Shown here: in pieces, positions 1-9,485 of the stretch | Numbering within the stretch: position 1 is the stretch's first letter | Layout of the letters: the number at the start of each line of letters is the position of its first letter | Assembly: GCF_008973825.1 (NCBI RefSeq) | Contig: NZ_WCHR01000037.1 | Coordinates: 1-61,813, forward strand | Source: Gemmobacter serpentinus | GTDB taxonomy: Bacteria > Pseudomonadota > Alphaproteobacteria > Rhodobacterales > Rhodobacteraceae | Reading direction: 5' to 3' | DNA: 61,813 nt | Notes under the pieces: generated by a model | The model's input: the letters and a program-made list of their open reading frames with translations, nothing else | Told to the model about the DNA's origin: nothing | The model's database searches: none | Translations under genes and position numbers: made by a program

Positions 1-281
1 GGGGCCCCCCCCCCCGGGCCAGGCAGCCGCGCCTGCCACTTGCCGCCCGGGGGCCAGCCCCCGGACCCCCGGAGTATTTGGACAATCAGCAAAGCAAGAG
101 GGCCGCGTGCGCCAGATGGTCGACACCTCTCAGCCGGAGGATTGGACGTGCCGCCAGAAGGTCTTAGGCCCCCGAGCAGCAAGTCAAAGATCAGGAAAGA
201 ATGCGGAGGTTCGGGCGAACACCGCGACCAGGATTGGCGACCGCTTCGCGCATCTCGGTCGGATGAAGGCTTTCGCGGCGG
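1..281. other. Left edge, no gene recognised
   Basis: No convincing reading frame is seen here. The window opens with a pure G/C run at positions 1-18. Positions 47-53 (CCGGGGG) and 58-64 (CCCCCGG) form a 7-base-pair hairpin followed by GGAGTATTTGG, a terminator-like arrangement that I recall as frequent in Rhodobacteraceae intergenic regions. The only open frames are out-of-frame shadows of the minus-strand gene that ends at 282. Confidence 0.5.
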
Positions 282-1091
282 CTATTCCGCCGCCATCCGG
301 TCGGGATCGCGATCTTCCAGCTTGCCGAGATGGGTCTTGCTGACCGGCAGGCGCAATTCCGGGCACAGCCGGACCCAGGTTTTGCCCGCCTCGCGCTCGA
401 TCCCCTTCACCGCCCACCAGGCCACCCAATGCGATCGGTGGATCTGGTCACCCGGCTCTCCCGCGGCTTCGGCAATGGCATCGGCCAGCCGGATCAACAC
501 GCTGCCGCGCCCGGCCGTGGTCACCACATCAACATAGTGATCCCGCACCATCAGCGCCACCAGCCGGCCCTGCACCTCCGGGTCCAGCCGCGTGACGATG
601 CGAGGCCAGCCGGGGCAGTCGGCGGGAATGGCCACCACCACCTCAGGCTGCTGCGGCACAGGCAGGGCGGCTTGCGGTGCCGGCTCCAGCGAGTGACGAA
701 ATGCCCCGATCGTGAGCGAAATGGCAAAGATGAACAGCGCGACATCCAGCAGCGATGCCACAAAGACCGGGTGCCCCACCGGGAACATCGACACCCCAAA
801 GGCGTGCATGGGCCAGGACATCGTCACGCCACAAATCGCCGCAATCAGCACCGCGCCACGACGGAAATCGGTCAGCCCGAACACCGAATGCACCACGGCC
901 CGCACCGTGACGCCCACCACCATGCCAATACCGACAAAGATGGTCCAGAACAGCAAACGCTCGGAAAAGGACAGCATGACGTAGCTGCCGAAAGGTCCAG
1001 CGATCGAGGTCGCAACGCTCAGCGTCACCCAGGACAGATAGGGAACCGGATTGCGGAGATCGGCTCTCAATACCGCCAAAAATTCTGCCAT
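282..1091 (-). CDS. Membrane protein with LytTR DNA-binding domain
   Basis: This is a predicted integral membrane regulator of 269 aa. Residues about 18-130 hold four hydrophobic segments, and residues about 165-262 look like a LytTR DNA-binding domain, with RDHYVDVVTT, then LIRLADAIAE, IHRSHWV and the closing LPVSKTHLGKL. LytTR domains bind short direct repeats in promoters; here no receiver domain is present, so it would act as a one-component regulator held in the membrane. It lies 171 bases downstream of folD on the same strand and may be read with the fhs-folD run. The ATG at 1091 has only a weak ribosome binding site. Its signal and targets are unknown. Confidence 0.75.
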   Translation of the reverse strand: MAEFLAVLRADLRNPVPYLSWVTLSVATSIAGPFGSYVMLSFSERLLFWTIFVGIGMVVGVTVRAVVHSVFGLTDFRRGAVLIAAICGVTMSWPMHAFGVSMFPVGHPVFVASLLDVALFIFAISLTIGAFRHSLEPAPQAALPVPQQPEVVVAIPADCPGWPRIVTRLDPEVQGRLVALMVRDHYVDVVTTAGRGSVLIRLADAIAEAAGEPGDQIHRSHWVAWWAVKGIEREAGKTWVRLCPELRLPVSKTHLGKLEDRDPDRMAAE

Positions 1092-1262
1092 ACGCCCGAA
1101 GAACCATTACATCTTCCCCTGTGATATGCGGGAAGGCCGGATCAGGCAATGCAGATTTTCCGGGGCGCGCGGGCCGTCAGGGACGGCCGCGCCCTGCCGC
1201 GGGGGCCAGCATTGCGGCAGGCGTGGTTTTCCCCCCGCGACGGGGCGGGATCCAGGCTCCGA

Positions 1263-2153
1263 TCAGGCTGTCAGGCCCTGGGGTTCGGCCAGGCCAAGGC
1301 TGCGGCAGCAGGCGGTGACGGTATTGGCCAGCAGGCAGGCGATGGTCATCGGCCCCACCCCGCCCGGGACAGGGGTGATCGCCCCGGCGACGCTTGCGGC
1401 GCTTGCATAATCGACATCACCGACAAGGCGGGTCTTGCCGTCCCGCTCCACCCGGTTGATGCCGACATCGATCACCGTGGCGCCGGGCTTCACCCAGTCA
1501 CCCTTGACCATCTCGGGGCGGCCCACAGCGGCCACCAGAATATCGGCGCGGCGGCAGATCTCGGCCAGATCGCGGGTGCGGCTATGCGCGATGGTCACAG
1601 TGCAGCTTTCGCCCAGCAGCAGCTGCGCCATCGGCTTGCCAACGATGTTGGAGCGCCCGACGACGACCGCATTCATCCCCGCAAGGCTGCCGTGATGGTC
1701 ACGCAGCATCATCAGGCAGCCCAGCGGGGTGCAGGGCACCATGGCCTTCTGCCCGGTGCCCAACAGCCCGACATTGGAGATGTGGAACCCGTCCACATCC
1801 TTGGCGGGATCGATGCTGTTGATGACCAGTTCCGCATTCAGATGCGCAGGCAGCGGCAGTTGCACCAAAATGCCATGCACGGATGGGTCAGCATTCAGCC
1901 GCGCGATCAGCGCCAGCAGATCCGCCTCGGAGGTGCTGGCATCCAGCCTGTGCTCGAACGAGGCCATGCCGACCTCGACCGTTTGCTTGCCCTTGGAGGC
2001 GACATAGACTTGGCTTGCCGGATCCTCGCCCACCAGAACCACGGCAAGGCCGGGCTGCACGCCGCTTTCCTCGCGCAGCCGCGCCACATGCGCCGCCACC
2101 TCGGCCCGGACCCGCGCCGCGAAAGCCTTACCGTCAATTACCGTTGCGGTCAT
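1263..2153 (-). CDS. folD: Bifunctional methylenetetrahydrofolate dehydrogenase/cyclohydrolase FolD
   Basis: FolD interconverts 5,10-methylene-, 5,10-methenyl- and 10-formyltetrahydrofolate in the cytoplasm, using NADP. The 296-aa length is normal for the family. Visible family motifs are the substrate-site region [11 protein letters not shown] with its catalytic lysine, [16 protein letters not shown], the nucleotide-binding [17 protein letters not shown] and the C-terminal [10 protein letters not shown]. The ATG at 2153 is preceded by GGAGTGACCC. It follows the chorismate mutase gene by 97 bases and lies downstream of fhs, whose product makes 10-formyl-THF, so the two enzymes connect formate to the one-carbon pool. 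An imperfect GC-rich hairpin at about 1162-1194 lies behind the gene. Confidence 0.97.
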   Translation of the reverse strand: MTATVIDGKAFAARVRAEVAAHVARLREESGVQPGLAVVLVGEDPASQVYVASKGKQTVEVGMASFEHRLDASTSEADLLALIARLNADPSVHGILVQLPLPAHLNAELVINSIDPAKDVDGFHISNVGLLGTGQKAMVPCTPLGCLMMLRDHHGSLAGMNAVVVGRSNIVGKPMAQLLLGESCTVTIAHSRTRDLAEICRRADILVAAVGRPEMVKGDWVKPGATVIDVGINRVERDGKTRLVGDVDYASAASVAGAITPVPGGVGPMTIACLLANTVTACCRSLGLAEPQGLTA

Positions 2154-2250
2154 GGGTCACTCCGTTCTGGGGCCATCGTCAGGCCATGCAGGATCAGGCC
2201 GTCAAAGGCCGTAAGGGTTCAGGGTCTTTGCGGGCTCTATCCCGGTTTCC

Positions 2251-2550
2251 TCAGGCCTTGGGGCCCAAAATCTCTTCTTCGCGGGCGATTGACCATTCGA
2301 TCATCCGCCGCCAGATCGTCTCCGCCAGATCGGCGTCAAAGCCGATCTCGCCCGCGGTCGCGCGCACTTTGGCGACGACCGCCTCCACCCGTTCATCGAT
2401 GCGGGCGGGCAGACCTTCGGCCGGTTTCAGCTCGACCGCGCGGTCGATATAGGTCACGCGCCGCGCCAGCATCGTGACCAATTCCCGATCGAGCGCATCA
2501 ATCTGGACACGCAGTTCCGCCATGTTCCGGCAATCTTGCGGCGCCTTCAT
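2251..2550 (-). CDS. Chorismate mutase (AroQ type)
   Basis: A 99-aa all-helical chorismate mutase of the AroQ class, which converts chorismate to prephenate on the way to phenylalanine and tyrosine. The N-terminal helix LRVQIDALDRELVTMLARR has the expected pattern, including the first active-site Arg, and a second helix carries RIDERVEAVVAKVR. The C-terminal AETIWRRMIEWSIAREEE matches the last helix. The start at 2550 (MKAPQDC) is chosen because GGAGG lies 5 bases upstream; a longer frame to 2634 has no such site. It sits alone between fhs and folD rather than with aromatic amino-acid genes. It could instead use a related substrate such as isochorismate, but nothing in the sequence points there. 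Confidence 0.85.
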   Translation of the reverse strand: MKAPQDCRNMAELRVQIDALDRELVTMLARRVTYIDRAVELKPAEGLPARIDERVEAVVAKVRATAGEIGFDADLAETIWRRMIEWSIAREEEILGPKA

Positions 2551-2637
2551 CACGACCTCCAAATCCACACTATCCGGCTTGCCCGCGAGGTAGCCCCTCG
2601 CCGGGCCAAGCGCAAGAGAGGGGTCCGTCAGCATTCG

Positions 2638-4314
2638 TCAGAACAACCCTTCAATCTGGCCTGCTGCATTGAGGCGAATGGTTTCGGCGCTTGGCACGCG
2701 CGGCAGGCCGGGCATGGTCATGATCTCGCCGCAGATTGCCACGATGAAACCCGCCCCGGCCGAAAGCCGCACTTCGCGCACCGGCACGACATGGCCAGAC
2801 GGCGCGCCGCGCAAGCTCGGATCGGTCGAGAAACTGTATTGGGTCTTGGCCATGCAGACCGGCAGATCGCCATAGCCCGCCTCCTCCCACGCCGCCAATT
2901 GATCGCGGATCGCCTTGTCGGCAGTCACCTCGCCCGCGTGATAGATGCGCTTGGCCACGGTTTCGATCTTGTCGAACAGCGGCATCGCATCGGGGTAGAG
3001 CGGAGCGAAATCGGCCTGACCGGATTCGGCCAGCGCAACCACCTTCTGCGCCAGATCGGTGATCCCCGCCGACCCTTCCGCCCAGTGACGACACAGGATC
3101 GCCTCCACCCCAAGGCCCGCTGCGTAATCCTTCACCGCCTGCACCTCGGCCTCCGTGTCGGAATGGAAGTGGTTGATCGCCACCACCACCGGCAGGCCAA
3201 AGCTTTTTACATTCTCGATATGACGGCCCAGATTGGGGCAGCCTGCCTGCACCACCGCGACATTCTCAACCCCCAGATCGGCCTTGGCGACACCGCCATT
3301 CATCTTCATCGCCCGCACCGTCGCCACGATCACGGCGGCGGCGGGTTTGAGACCCGCCTTGCGGCACTTGATATCAAAGAACTTTTCTGCCCCCAGATCG
3401 GCGCCAAAGCCTGCCTCGGTCACCACATAATCAGCCAGCTTCAAGGCCGTGGTTGTCGCAATCACCGAATTGCAGCCATGGGCGATATTGGCGAACGGCC
3501 CGCCATGCACGAAGGCGGGATTGTTCTCCAGAGTCTGCACCAGATTGGGCTGCATCGCATCCTTCAAGAGCACGGTCATCGCGCCATCAGCCTTCAGATC
3601 GCGGCAATGGATCGGCGCCTTGTCGCGGCGATAGCCGATGACGATGTCGCCCAACCGTCTTTGCAGGTCATCCAGATCGCGCGACAGGCACAGGATCGCC
3701 ATGACCTCGGAGGCCACGGTGATGTCGAAGCCGGTCTGGCGCGGATAGCCATTGGACACGCCGCAAAGGCTGACCACGGTATCGCGCAGCGCGCGATCAT
3801 TCATATCCATGACCCGGCGCCAGACCACGCGGCGCGCGTCGATATCCAGATCGTTGCCCCAGTAGATATGGTTGTCGATCATCGCCGACAGCAGGTTATG
3901 CGCCGAGGTGATGGCGTGGAAGTCGCCGGTGAAGTGAAGGTTCATTTCCTCCATCGGCACGATCTGTGCCATGCCGCCACCAGCAGCCCCACCCTTCATG
4001 CCGAAATTCGGCCCAAGGCTTGCCTCGCGGATGCAGATCGCCGCGCGCTTGCCGATGCGGTTCAGCCCGTCACCAAGCCCCACCGTTGTCGTGGTCTTGC
4101 CCTCGCCCGCAGGCGTGGGGTTGATCGCGGTCACGAGGATCAGCTTGCCATCAGGGCGGCCCTCCAGCCCCTTGATGAAAGCCTGCCCGACCTTGGCCTT
4201 GTCATGGCCGTAGGGCACGAGATCCTCGGCCGGAATACCAAGTTTCATGCCGATCTGCTGGATCGGCAGCTTCTGCGCCGCGCGGGCGATCTCGATATCG
4301 GTCCTGAAAGCCAT
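2638..4314 (-). CDS. fhs: Formate-tetrahydrofolate ligase
   Basis: Fhs joins formate to tetrahydrofolate at the cost of ATP, giving 10-formyl-THF. The protein is 558 aa, the usual length. The ATP-binding loop [18 protein letters not shown] lies near residue 65-80, followed by [17 protein letters not shown] and [20 protein letters not shown], all typical of the family. The C-terminal part contains [12 protein letters not shown] and the final [12 protein letters not shown]. The start at 4314 (MAFRTDIE) is preceded by GGGAGGATGAC; an upstream ATG at 4434 would add 40 residues that look non-coding. It is the first gene of the minus-strand run fhs, chorismate mutase, folD and is divergent from the RTX gene. 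Confidence 0.97.
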   Translation of the reverse strand: MAFRTDIEIARAAQKLPIQQIGMKLGIPAEDLVPYGHDKAKVGQAFIKGLEGRPDGKLILVTAINPTPAGEGKTTTTVGLGDGLNRIGKRAAICIREASLGPNFGMKGGAAGGGMAQIVPMEEMNLHFTGDFHAITSAHNLLSAMIDNHIYWGNDLDIDARRVVWRRVMDMNDRALRDTVVSLCGVSNGYPRQTGFDITVASEVMAILCLSRDLDDLQRRLGDIVIGYRRDKAPIHCRDLKADGAMTVLLKDAMQPNLVQTLENNPAFVHGGPFANIAHGCNSVIATTTALKLADYVVTEAGFGADLGAEKFFDIKCRKAGLKPAAAVIVATVRAMKMNGGVAKADLGVENVAVVQAGCPNLGRHIENVKSFGLPVVVAINHFHSDTEAEVQAVKDYAAGLGVEAILCRHWAEGSAGITDLAQKVVALAESGQADFAPLYPDAMPLFDKIETVAKRIYHAGEVTADKAIRDQLAAWEEAGYGDLPVCMAKTQYSFSTDPSLRGAPSGHVVPVREVRLSAGAGFIVAICGEIMTMPGLPRVPSAETIRLNAAGQIEGLF

Positions 4315-4442
4315 GTCATCCTCCCGGTCTTTCGACCGTCTTGCCGCTGAGGATAGGCTGGAGGCAAGCGCGGATTGGGCCATATGCGACATGGGCTGCC
4401 AAAATATCGGCAGGCAGAGGGGCTGCACAACCATTCCGATAC

Positions 4443-4470
4443 TTGATCCATTGCAAACCCGGCCTACGAT
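4443..4470 (+). promoter_or_regulatory. Candidate sigma-70 promoter for the RTX gene
   Basis: TTGATC at 4443-4448 and TACGAT at 4465-4470 are separated by 16 bases and lie 40 bases upstream of the RTX gene start, in the 195-base divergent region between fhs and that gene. The fit to the housekeeping consensus is moderate, so this is an inference from position and spacing. Confidence 0.3.
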
Positions 4471-4509
4471 ACACGCTCAGACAATTGATGTCCGAGGAGG
4501 GGGCCCGCC

Positions 4510-5430
4510 ATGGCGATCCGTATCCTGACCGCAGACAGGCTTGTGCCGGTGGTCGGCAGCAGCGTCAGCGTGACACTGCACGGGGCCACGCAGGAACGGC
4601 TGGTGTTTTCCGGCGCAGTCTACAGCGCGGCCATCATCGAGACCCGCTATGACCCGACGCTGAAGCTGCGGGAAACCCTGGTGGAACTGTCAGCGGGCAG
4701 CGCAGGCACCAGCCAGCTGCGCCTTGTCGGCAGCCTGGAGCAGATCATCGGCAGCCGTGGTGCCGATACCATCCGGGGCGGTGATCTGGCAGAGGTGCTG
4801 CGCGGCGACCCCATGACCGGCGGGGCGGGCAGCGGCGATCTGATCCTGGCGCGGGGTGGCCATGATGCCGTCCATGCCGGGCCGGGCCATGACACGGTCT
4901 ATGGTGGATCAGGGGCGGATCTGTTGCGGGGCGGCACAGGGGATGACCGCCTGCTGGGCGATCAGGGGGCTGATCTGATCTATGGCGACAGGGGCAATGA
5001 CAGCCTGTTTGGCGGCGACAGCACGGATGCACTGTTCGGGGGTGCCGGCAAGGACCGGCTGACCGGCGGGCGTGGCAGCGATTCGCTGACGGGTGGCAGC
5101 GGGGCAGACCGCTTCATTTTCAAGGATATTGCAGAGAGCAGCCCTGTTTCCGGCTTCGGGGCCGACCGCATCCGCGATTTCAGCCGCAGGGAGGGCGACA
5201 AGATAGACCTTTCGGCACTGGATGCCAATGGCAGCCGCCCCGGCCTGGGCGAGATCGACTTCATTGGCCGCGCGGCCTTTGACGGCACACGCGGGCAATT
5301 GCGCTATGGCTTCCATCCCAGCGGCGACACAAGGATCCTGCTGGATGTCAATGGCGACCGCATCGCCGATTTCATGATCGTGCTGACCAATATCCGCCTG
5401 CATATGCAGGAGCGTGACTTCATCCTGTGA
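4510..5430 (+). CDS. RTX (hemolysin-type) calcium-binding repeat protein
   Basis: A 306-aa protein with at least six RTX nonapeptide repeats (GGxGxDxLx), at residues about 130-205, for example GGSGADLLRGGTGDDRLLG and GGAGKDRLTGGRGSDSLTGG. These bind calcium as a parallel beta roll after secretion. The region after the repeats (ADRFIFKD, then DRIRDFSRREGDKIDLSALD) matches the C-terminal module of serralysin-type type I secretion substrates. No signal peptide is seen, which fits type I export. The N-terminal 90 residues are beta-rich and unrecognised, with no protease or adhesin motif. A strong GAGGAGG precedes the ATG. No secretion ABC transporter is nearby. Its 3' end overlaps the convergent tam gene by 11 bases. 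Confidence 0.85.
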   Translation: MAIRILTADRLVPVVGSSVSVTLHGATQERLVFSGAVYSAAIIETRYDPTLKLRETLVELSAGSAGTSQLRLVGSLEQIIGSRGADTIRGGDLAEVLRGDPMTGGAGSGDLILARGGHDAVHAGPGHDTVYGGSGADLLRGGTGDDRLLGDQGADLIYGDRGNDSLFGGDSTDALFGGAGKDRLTGGRGSDSLTGGSGADRFIFKDIAESSPVSGFGADRIRDFSRREGDKIDLSALDANGSRPGLGEIDFIGRAAFDGTRGQLRYGFHPSGDTRILLDVNGDRIADFMIVLTNIRLHMQERDFIL

Positions 5431-6202
5431 CGCGCAGCACCATGAACAGCCGCCGGAACGGGAACAGCGCCGCTCCATCGGGCAATAACGGATAGGCCGC
5501 CATCAACGCAGTATCATAGGCCGCGACAAAAGCCGCCATCTCTGACGGGGTCAGTTTGTCCAGCACCTCGCGCATGGCGGAACCTTCGGTGAAACGGCGC
5601 ACCGGATGCGCATCCGGGCTGGGCTCCAGCCGTTGCAGGTATTTGGTCTGCCAGACATCCAGGTCCCCCAAGGGCGCAAGGATCGGCCAATAGGCCGCGG
5701 GGGACCCGACCGGCGCGACATAGGCGGAATAGTCAAAACGGTCGGGATACATGGCCGCCGCAATATCGCGCAGAAACCGATGCGAGGGTGCAAGGGATTG
5801 CCGGGGCATCTGGATCGCCAGCACGCCACCAGGTGCCACCATCCGCGCCAGGTGCGGCAGCAGCCTGTCATGATCGGGCAACCATTGCAGCGCGGCATTG
5901 GAATAGATCAGGGCCGGCGGTATCTCAGGTTGCCATTCCGCAATGTCAGCCTGGATCAGTGCGTCATAGCCCTGTGCCTTTGCCAGCATGGCGGGCGAGG
6001 CATCGATGCCGATCAGCCGCCTGTCGGGAAAGGCTGCGCGCAAAGCCGCCGCAACGGCACCATCGCCACAACCCAGATCCACCACATCGCCCGCGGGCAG
6101 CGCCCCGACCTGTGCCAGAAGATCAAGGGCGGGGCGCAACCGCGCCCCGCGAAACCGGGCATAAGCCTCGGGGTTCCAGTCCGTGCTGACCTTGCGGTTC
6201 AT
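5420..6202 (-). CDS. tam: Trans-aconitate 2-methyltransferase-like SAM methyltransferase
   Basis: A 260-aa class I SAM-dependent methyltransferase. The SAM-binding motif VVDLGCGDGAVAAAL lies near residue 42-56, followed by the acidic GIDASPAM and the later YSNAALQWLPDH, a stretch typical of Tam, which methylates trans-aconitate as a detoxification step. N-terminal DWNPEAYARF and C-terminal LFPFRRLFMV also fit. The start at 6202 (MNRKVSTDW) is chosen because upstream residues are non-coding in character. It begins 7 bases after the ftsH stop, so it is probably the last gene of the tol-pal/ftsH run. A different small carboxylate substrate is possible. Confidence 0.85.
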   Translation of the reverse strand: MNRKVSTDWNPEAYARFRGARLRPALDLLAQVGALPAGDVVDLGCGDGAVAAALRAAFPDRRLIGIDASPAMLAKAQGYDALIQADIAEWQPEIPPALIYSNAALQWLPDHDRLLPHLARMVAPGGVLAIQMPRQSLAPSHRFLRDIAAAMYPDRFDYSAYVAPVGSPAAYWPILAPLGDLDVWQTKYLQRLEPSPDAHPVRRFTEGSAMREVLDKLTPSEMAAFVAAYDTALMAAYPLLPDGAALFPFRRLFMVLRVTG

Positions 6203-6209
6203 GACGGCC

Positions 6210-8120
6210 TCAGGCCATCGGCTCCGGCTCCAGCCCGCCTTCGGGCTTGGCCGCGCGCGGCTTGGTCTTCGGGATCGCAATGACGGAACCACCATCGCTG
6301 GGCGTGCTGCCCCCCTCGTCATCACCATTGAGCGATTCACCCGCGATGACCTTGCGGATCTCGTCGCCGGTCAGGGTCTCGTATTCCAGAAGGCCCTTGG
6401 CCAGACGCTCGAACTGATCCGACTGTTCGGTCAGGATGCGGTAGGCGGTCTCATAGCCCTCGTCGATCAGGCCCTTCACCTCGGCCTCGATCAGCTCCTT
6501 GGTATGGGCGCTGACAGAGAAGCCGGCGGTATTGCCCTGATAGCCTTCATGGGCCTCGGCATAGTCGATATTGCCAACCTTGTCCGACATGCCCCAACGC
6601 ATCACCATGGCACGCGCCAGGCTGGAGGCCTGCTGGATATCGCCGACCGGACCGGAGGAGACCCCCTCTTCGCCATATTTGATGATCTCGGCGGCCTTGC
6701 CTGCCATGGTCATCGCGATCTTCTGCTTGCCCTCATCCTTGTGGAATTGCAGGCGGTCCATTTCCGGCAGGCTGACAACCATGCCAAGCGCACCGCCGCG
6801 CGGGATGATCGTGGCCTTGTAGACCGGATCGCATTTCGGCATCGCCATGCCGACAATGGCGTGGCCGGCCTCGTGATAGGCGGTCTTTTCCTTCTGGTCC
6901 TGCGTCAAGATCATGGAGCGGCGCTGCGCCCCCATCATCACCTTGTCCTTCGCATTCTCGAAATCATCCATGGTGACAAAGCGGCGGCCCACACGCGCGG
7001 CCATCAGCGCCGCCTCGTTGCAGAGGTTCATGAGGTCGGCACCCGAGAAACCCGGGGTGCCGCGCGCGATGGTGCGCAGATCGACATCCGGCCCCAGCAC
7101 GATCTTGCGGGCATGAACGGTCAGGATCTTTTCACGGCCCTTGATATCAGGGTTCGGCACATGGATCTGACGGTCAAAGCGGCCGGGACGCAGCAGCGCC
7201 GGGTCCAGCACATCCTTGCGGTTGGTGGCCGCCACGATAATGACGCCCTCATTGGCCTCGAACCCGTCCATCTCCACCAGCAACTGGTTCAGGGTCTGTT
7301 CGCGCTCGTCGTTGCCGCCGCCGATGCCGACGCCACGCGCGCGGCCCACCGCGTCGATCTCGTCGATGAAGACGATGCAAGGCGCGTTCTTCTTGGCCTG
7401 CTCGAACATGTCACGCACGCGGCTTGCACCGACGCCCACGAACATCTCGACAAAATCAGAGCCCGAGATGGTGAAGAACGGCACGCCTGCTTCACCCGCA
7501 ATGGCGCGGGCCAGCAGCGTCTTGCCGGTGCCGGGCGGGCCCACCAGCAGCGCGCCTTTCGGGATCTTGCCGCCAAGACGCGAGAATTTCTGCGGATTGC
7601 GCAGGAATTCCACGATCTCTTCCAGCTCTTCCTTGGCCTCGTCGATGCCGGCGACATCGTCAAAGGTCACGCGGCCATGCTTTTCCGTCAGCAGTTTGGC
7701 GCGCGATTTGCCAAAGCCCATCGCGCCGCCTTTGCCGCCGCCCTGCATCCGGTTCATGAAGAAGATCCAGATGCCGATCAGCACGATGAAGGGCAGCCAG
7801 AGCGAGATCAGGCTCATGAAGCCCGATTGCTGTTGCGGCTCGGCCCGGACCTCGACGCCCTTGGCGATCAGACGGTCGGTGATTTCCTCGCCATCTGGTT
7901 TGATGGTGCCATAGGTATTGCCATCCTTGCCGCGCACGATCACCCGCTCGCCATCGAGCGTCACGCTTTGCACCTGCCCCTGATCGACGCGCGCGATGAA
8001 ATCGGAATAGGACAGGTTGCGCGAAGCCGTGGTGGTGGAGTTGCCGTTGAACATCTGGAACAGCGTCAGGATCAACAGAAACAGCACCACCCAGAAAGCG
8101 ATATTGCGTGCGTTACCCAC
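6210..8120 (-). CDS. ftsH: ATP-dependent zinc metalloprotease FtsH
   Basis: FtsH is the membrane-bound AAA+ protease that degrades misassembled membrane proteins and some regulators. The 636-aa product has an N-terminal transmembrane segment (residues about 5-22), a periplasmic domain, a second segment ([18 protein letters not shown]), then the AAA module with Walker A GPPGTGKT, Walker B VFIDEIDA and SRH GRFDRQI, and the protease site HEAGH. The start is taken as GTG at 8120 (GTG-GGT-AAC-GCA), which has AAGGAG at the right distance and gives the usual MGNARN beginning; the ATG at 8186 lacks support. It lies 117 bases downstream of tilS, with a palindrome in between. Confidence 0.97.
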   Translation of the reverse strand: MGNARNIAFWVVLFLLILTLFQMFNGNSTTTASRNLSYSDFIARVDQGQVQSVTLDGERVIVRGKDGNTYGTIKPDGEEITDRLIAKGVEVRAEPQQQSGFMSLISLWLPFIVLIGIWIFFMNRMQGGGKGGAMGFGKSRAKLLTEKHGRVTFDDVAGIDEAKEELEEIVEFLRNPQKFSRLGGKIPKGALLVGPPGTGKTLLARAIAGEAGVPFFTISGSDFVEMFVGVGASRVRDMFEQAKKNAPCIVFIDEIDAVGRARGVGIGGGNDEREQTLNQLLVEMDGFEANEGVIIVAATNRKDVLDPALLRPGRFDRQIHVPNPDIKGREKILTVHARKIVLGPDVDLRTIARGTPGFSGADLMNLCNEAALMAARVGRRFVTMDDFENAKDKVMMGAQRRSMILTQDQKEKTAYHEAGHAIVGMAMPKCDPVYKATIIPRGGALGMVVSLPEMDRLQFHKDEGKQKIAMTMAGKAAEIIKYGEEGVSSGPVGDIQQASSLARAMVMRWGMSDKVGNIDYAEAHEGYQGNTAGFSVSAHTKELIEAEVKGLIDEGYETAYRILTEQSDQFERLAKGLLEYETLTGDEIRKVIAGESLNGDDEGGSTPSDGGSVIAIPKTKPRAAKPEGGLEPEPMA

Positions 8121-8208
8121 GAGGGAACTCCTTGGTGACGTGCCGTGCGCCCGAAAATGCCGGACACAGGAAGCAGGATCGCGCACGCGCAGGATGCGCG
8201 CGGCGTTC

Positions 8209-8223
8209 TGTCTAAAATAGACA
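8209..8223 (-). promoter_or_regulatory. Perfect palindrome upstream of ftsH
   Basis: TGTCTA at 8209-8214 and TAGACA at 8218-8223 are perfect inverted 6-base arms around AAA, within the 117-base tilS-ftsH gap and 89 bases from the ftsH start. On the minus strand it contains TATTTT, so it could overlap a -10 element. This is an operator candidate by position and symmetry only. Confidence 0.3.
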
Positions 8224-8237
8224 TATGGAGCGGGGGT

Positions 8238-9485
8238 TCAATGCGCCAAGATGAACATTCCGAAGGAAGGTTGCAGTCGGACGTGCCAATCCGCCTCTTT
8301 GCGGGCAACTGGGGCGGCAATCAGCCGTCCCTCGCGCCAGATTGCCGGGCTGGTCAGCAGCGCCTCGCGCGATCCATGGGCGCGCCAATCCGGGCATTGT
8401 GCAAGGCCTGATGCCCCCAATGCCGCGACGGACAGGCCCGGCCCCATCGGACCGTCGATCTGCCAGCGGTGATCCCAGATCTGACCAAGCGGCAGAGCGG
8501 GCATGACCGCGCGCGGCTCACGCGTAAGGATGATCGCGCCCTCGCGGATGCGAAAGCGCACCCCGCCGAGGGTCGCGGCGCGCCCCTGATCCAGCGCCTG
8601 CATCAGGTGCCGCATCTGTGCCGCACGCGGCGGATACTCCGCGCCGGACATCCATCGAATCGCGGCAATCAGCAGGCGGCGGCGAATCTCCTCGGGCCAG
8701 GCCCGGCAGGCCTCCAGCGGGATTTGCAGCGCACCTGCCTGTTCGCCGCAGATTGCCGCCGCCTGCGCGGTTGCGGCCTGAAGCGCCGCTTGCGCGGCGG
8801 CAAGGTTCTGGATCGTGTCCCCCAGACGCGCGACCGTAATGCCAAGCGGGCGCAGCGCCTTCATGGCGCGGCGCGCTTTCACCCGGGTAAAGCGGTCATT
8901 TTCATTGGAGGGATCCTCGATCCAACCGATCCCCTGCCCGCGCAGATAGTCGCGCAACGCCTCGCGCCCCTGCCCGAGCAAAGGGCGATGCCAATGGATG
9001 CCCTGCGCAACCCAATCGGCGCGCATTCCCGACAGCCCCTCCAGCCCCGCCGCGCGGGCAAGGTTCATCAGAAAACTTTCGGCATTGTCGTCAACGGTAT
9101 GGCCAAGCGCGATATCGCTGAGGCCCCGCGCCCGGGCCCATTCCGCCATCAACGACAGCCGGGCGCGGCGGGCCTGGTCCATCAGATTGCCGGACACATC
9201 CTGCCCCTGCCAATGCAGCGTGTCATGCCGGATGCCAAGCCCGGCGCAGACCGCAGCGACCTGCGCAGCCTCTGCCGCAGCCTCGGGACGCAAGCCATGA
9301 TCCACCGTGACCGCATGGCAGCGATACCCCGCGCGATGCAGCAAATGCAGCAGCGCCATCGAATCGCCGCCACCTGATACGGCCACGCCGATGTCGAAAG
9401 GCGCAGACCTTGCGGGCTGCGCCTTTGAAATTGCCTGACGCAAGGCCAGCAGCAGGGCCGCATCGCCCGGCCAAGGATCGGTCAC
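8238..9485 (-). CDS. tilS: tRNA(Ile)-lysidine synthase
   Basis: TilS attaches lysine to C34 of tRNA-Ile(CAU), changing its decoding from AUG to AUA. The 415-aa protein has the N-terminal ATP-pyrophosphatase P-loop AVSGGGDSMALLHLL, then VDHGLRPEAAAEA, and the family stretch ALGHTVDDNAESFLMNLARA. The second half is weakly conserved, as usual, with NENDRFTRVKARR marking the core end. Its ATG overlaps the last 4 bases of cpoB (ATGA type), so the two are translationally coupled. Pairing of tilS with ftsH and with tol-pal genes is common in this bacterial class. Confidence 0.96.
   Translation of the reverse strand: MTDPWPGDAALLLALRQAISKAQPARSAPFDIGVAVSGGGDSMALLHLLHRAGYRCHAVTVDHGLRPEAAAEAAQVAAVCAGLGIRHDTLHWQGQDVSGNLMDQARRARLSLMAEWARARGLSDIALGHTVDDNAESFLMNLARAAGLEGLSGMRADWVAQGIHWHRPLLGQGREALRDYLRGQGIGWIEDPSNENDRFTRVKARRAMKALRPLGITVARLGDTIQNLAAAQAALQAATAQAAAICGEQAGALQIPLEACRAWPEEIRRRLLIAAIRWMSGAEYPPRAAQMRHLMQALDQGRAATLGGVRFRIREGAIILTREPRAVMPALPLGQIWDHRWQIDGPMGPGLSVAALGASGLAQCPDWRAHGSREALLTSPAIWREGRLIAAPVARKEADWHVRLQPSFGMFILAH

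Noticed and set aside
2536-4350. A 604-residue plus-strand frame
   Set aside because: It is antisense to fhs, which is clearly coding, and has no start signals.
6183-8138. A 651-residue open frame on the plus strand
   Set aside because: It is the antisense frame of ftsH, whose domains are unmistakable on the other strand.
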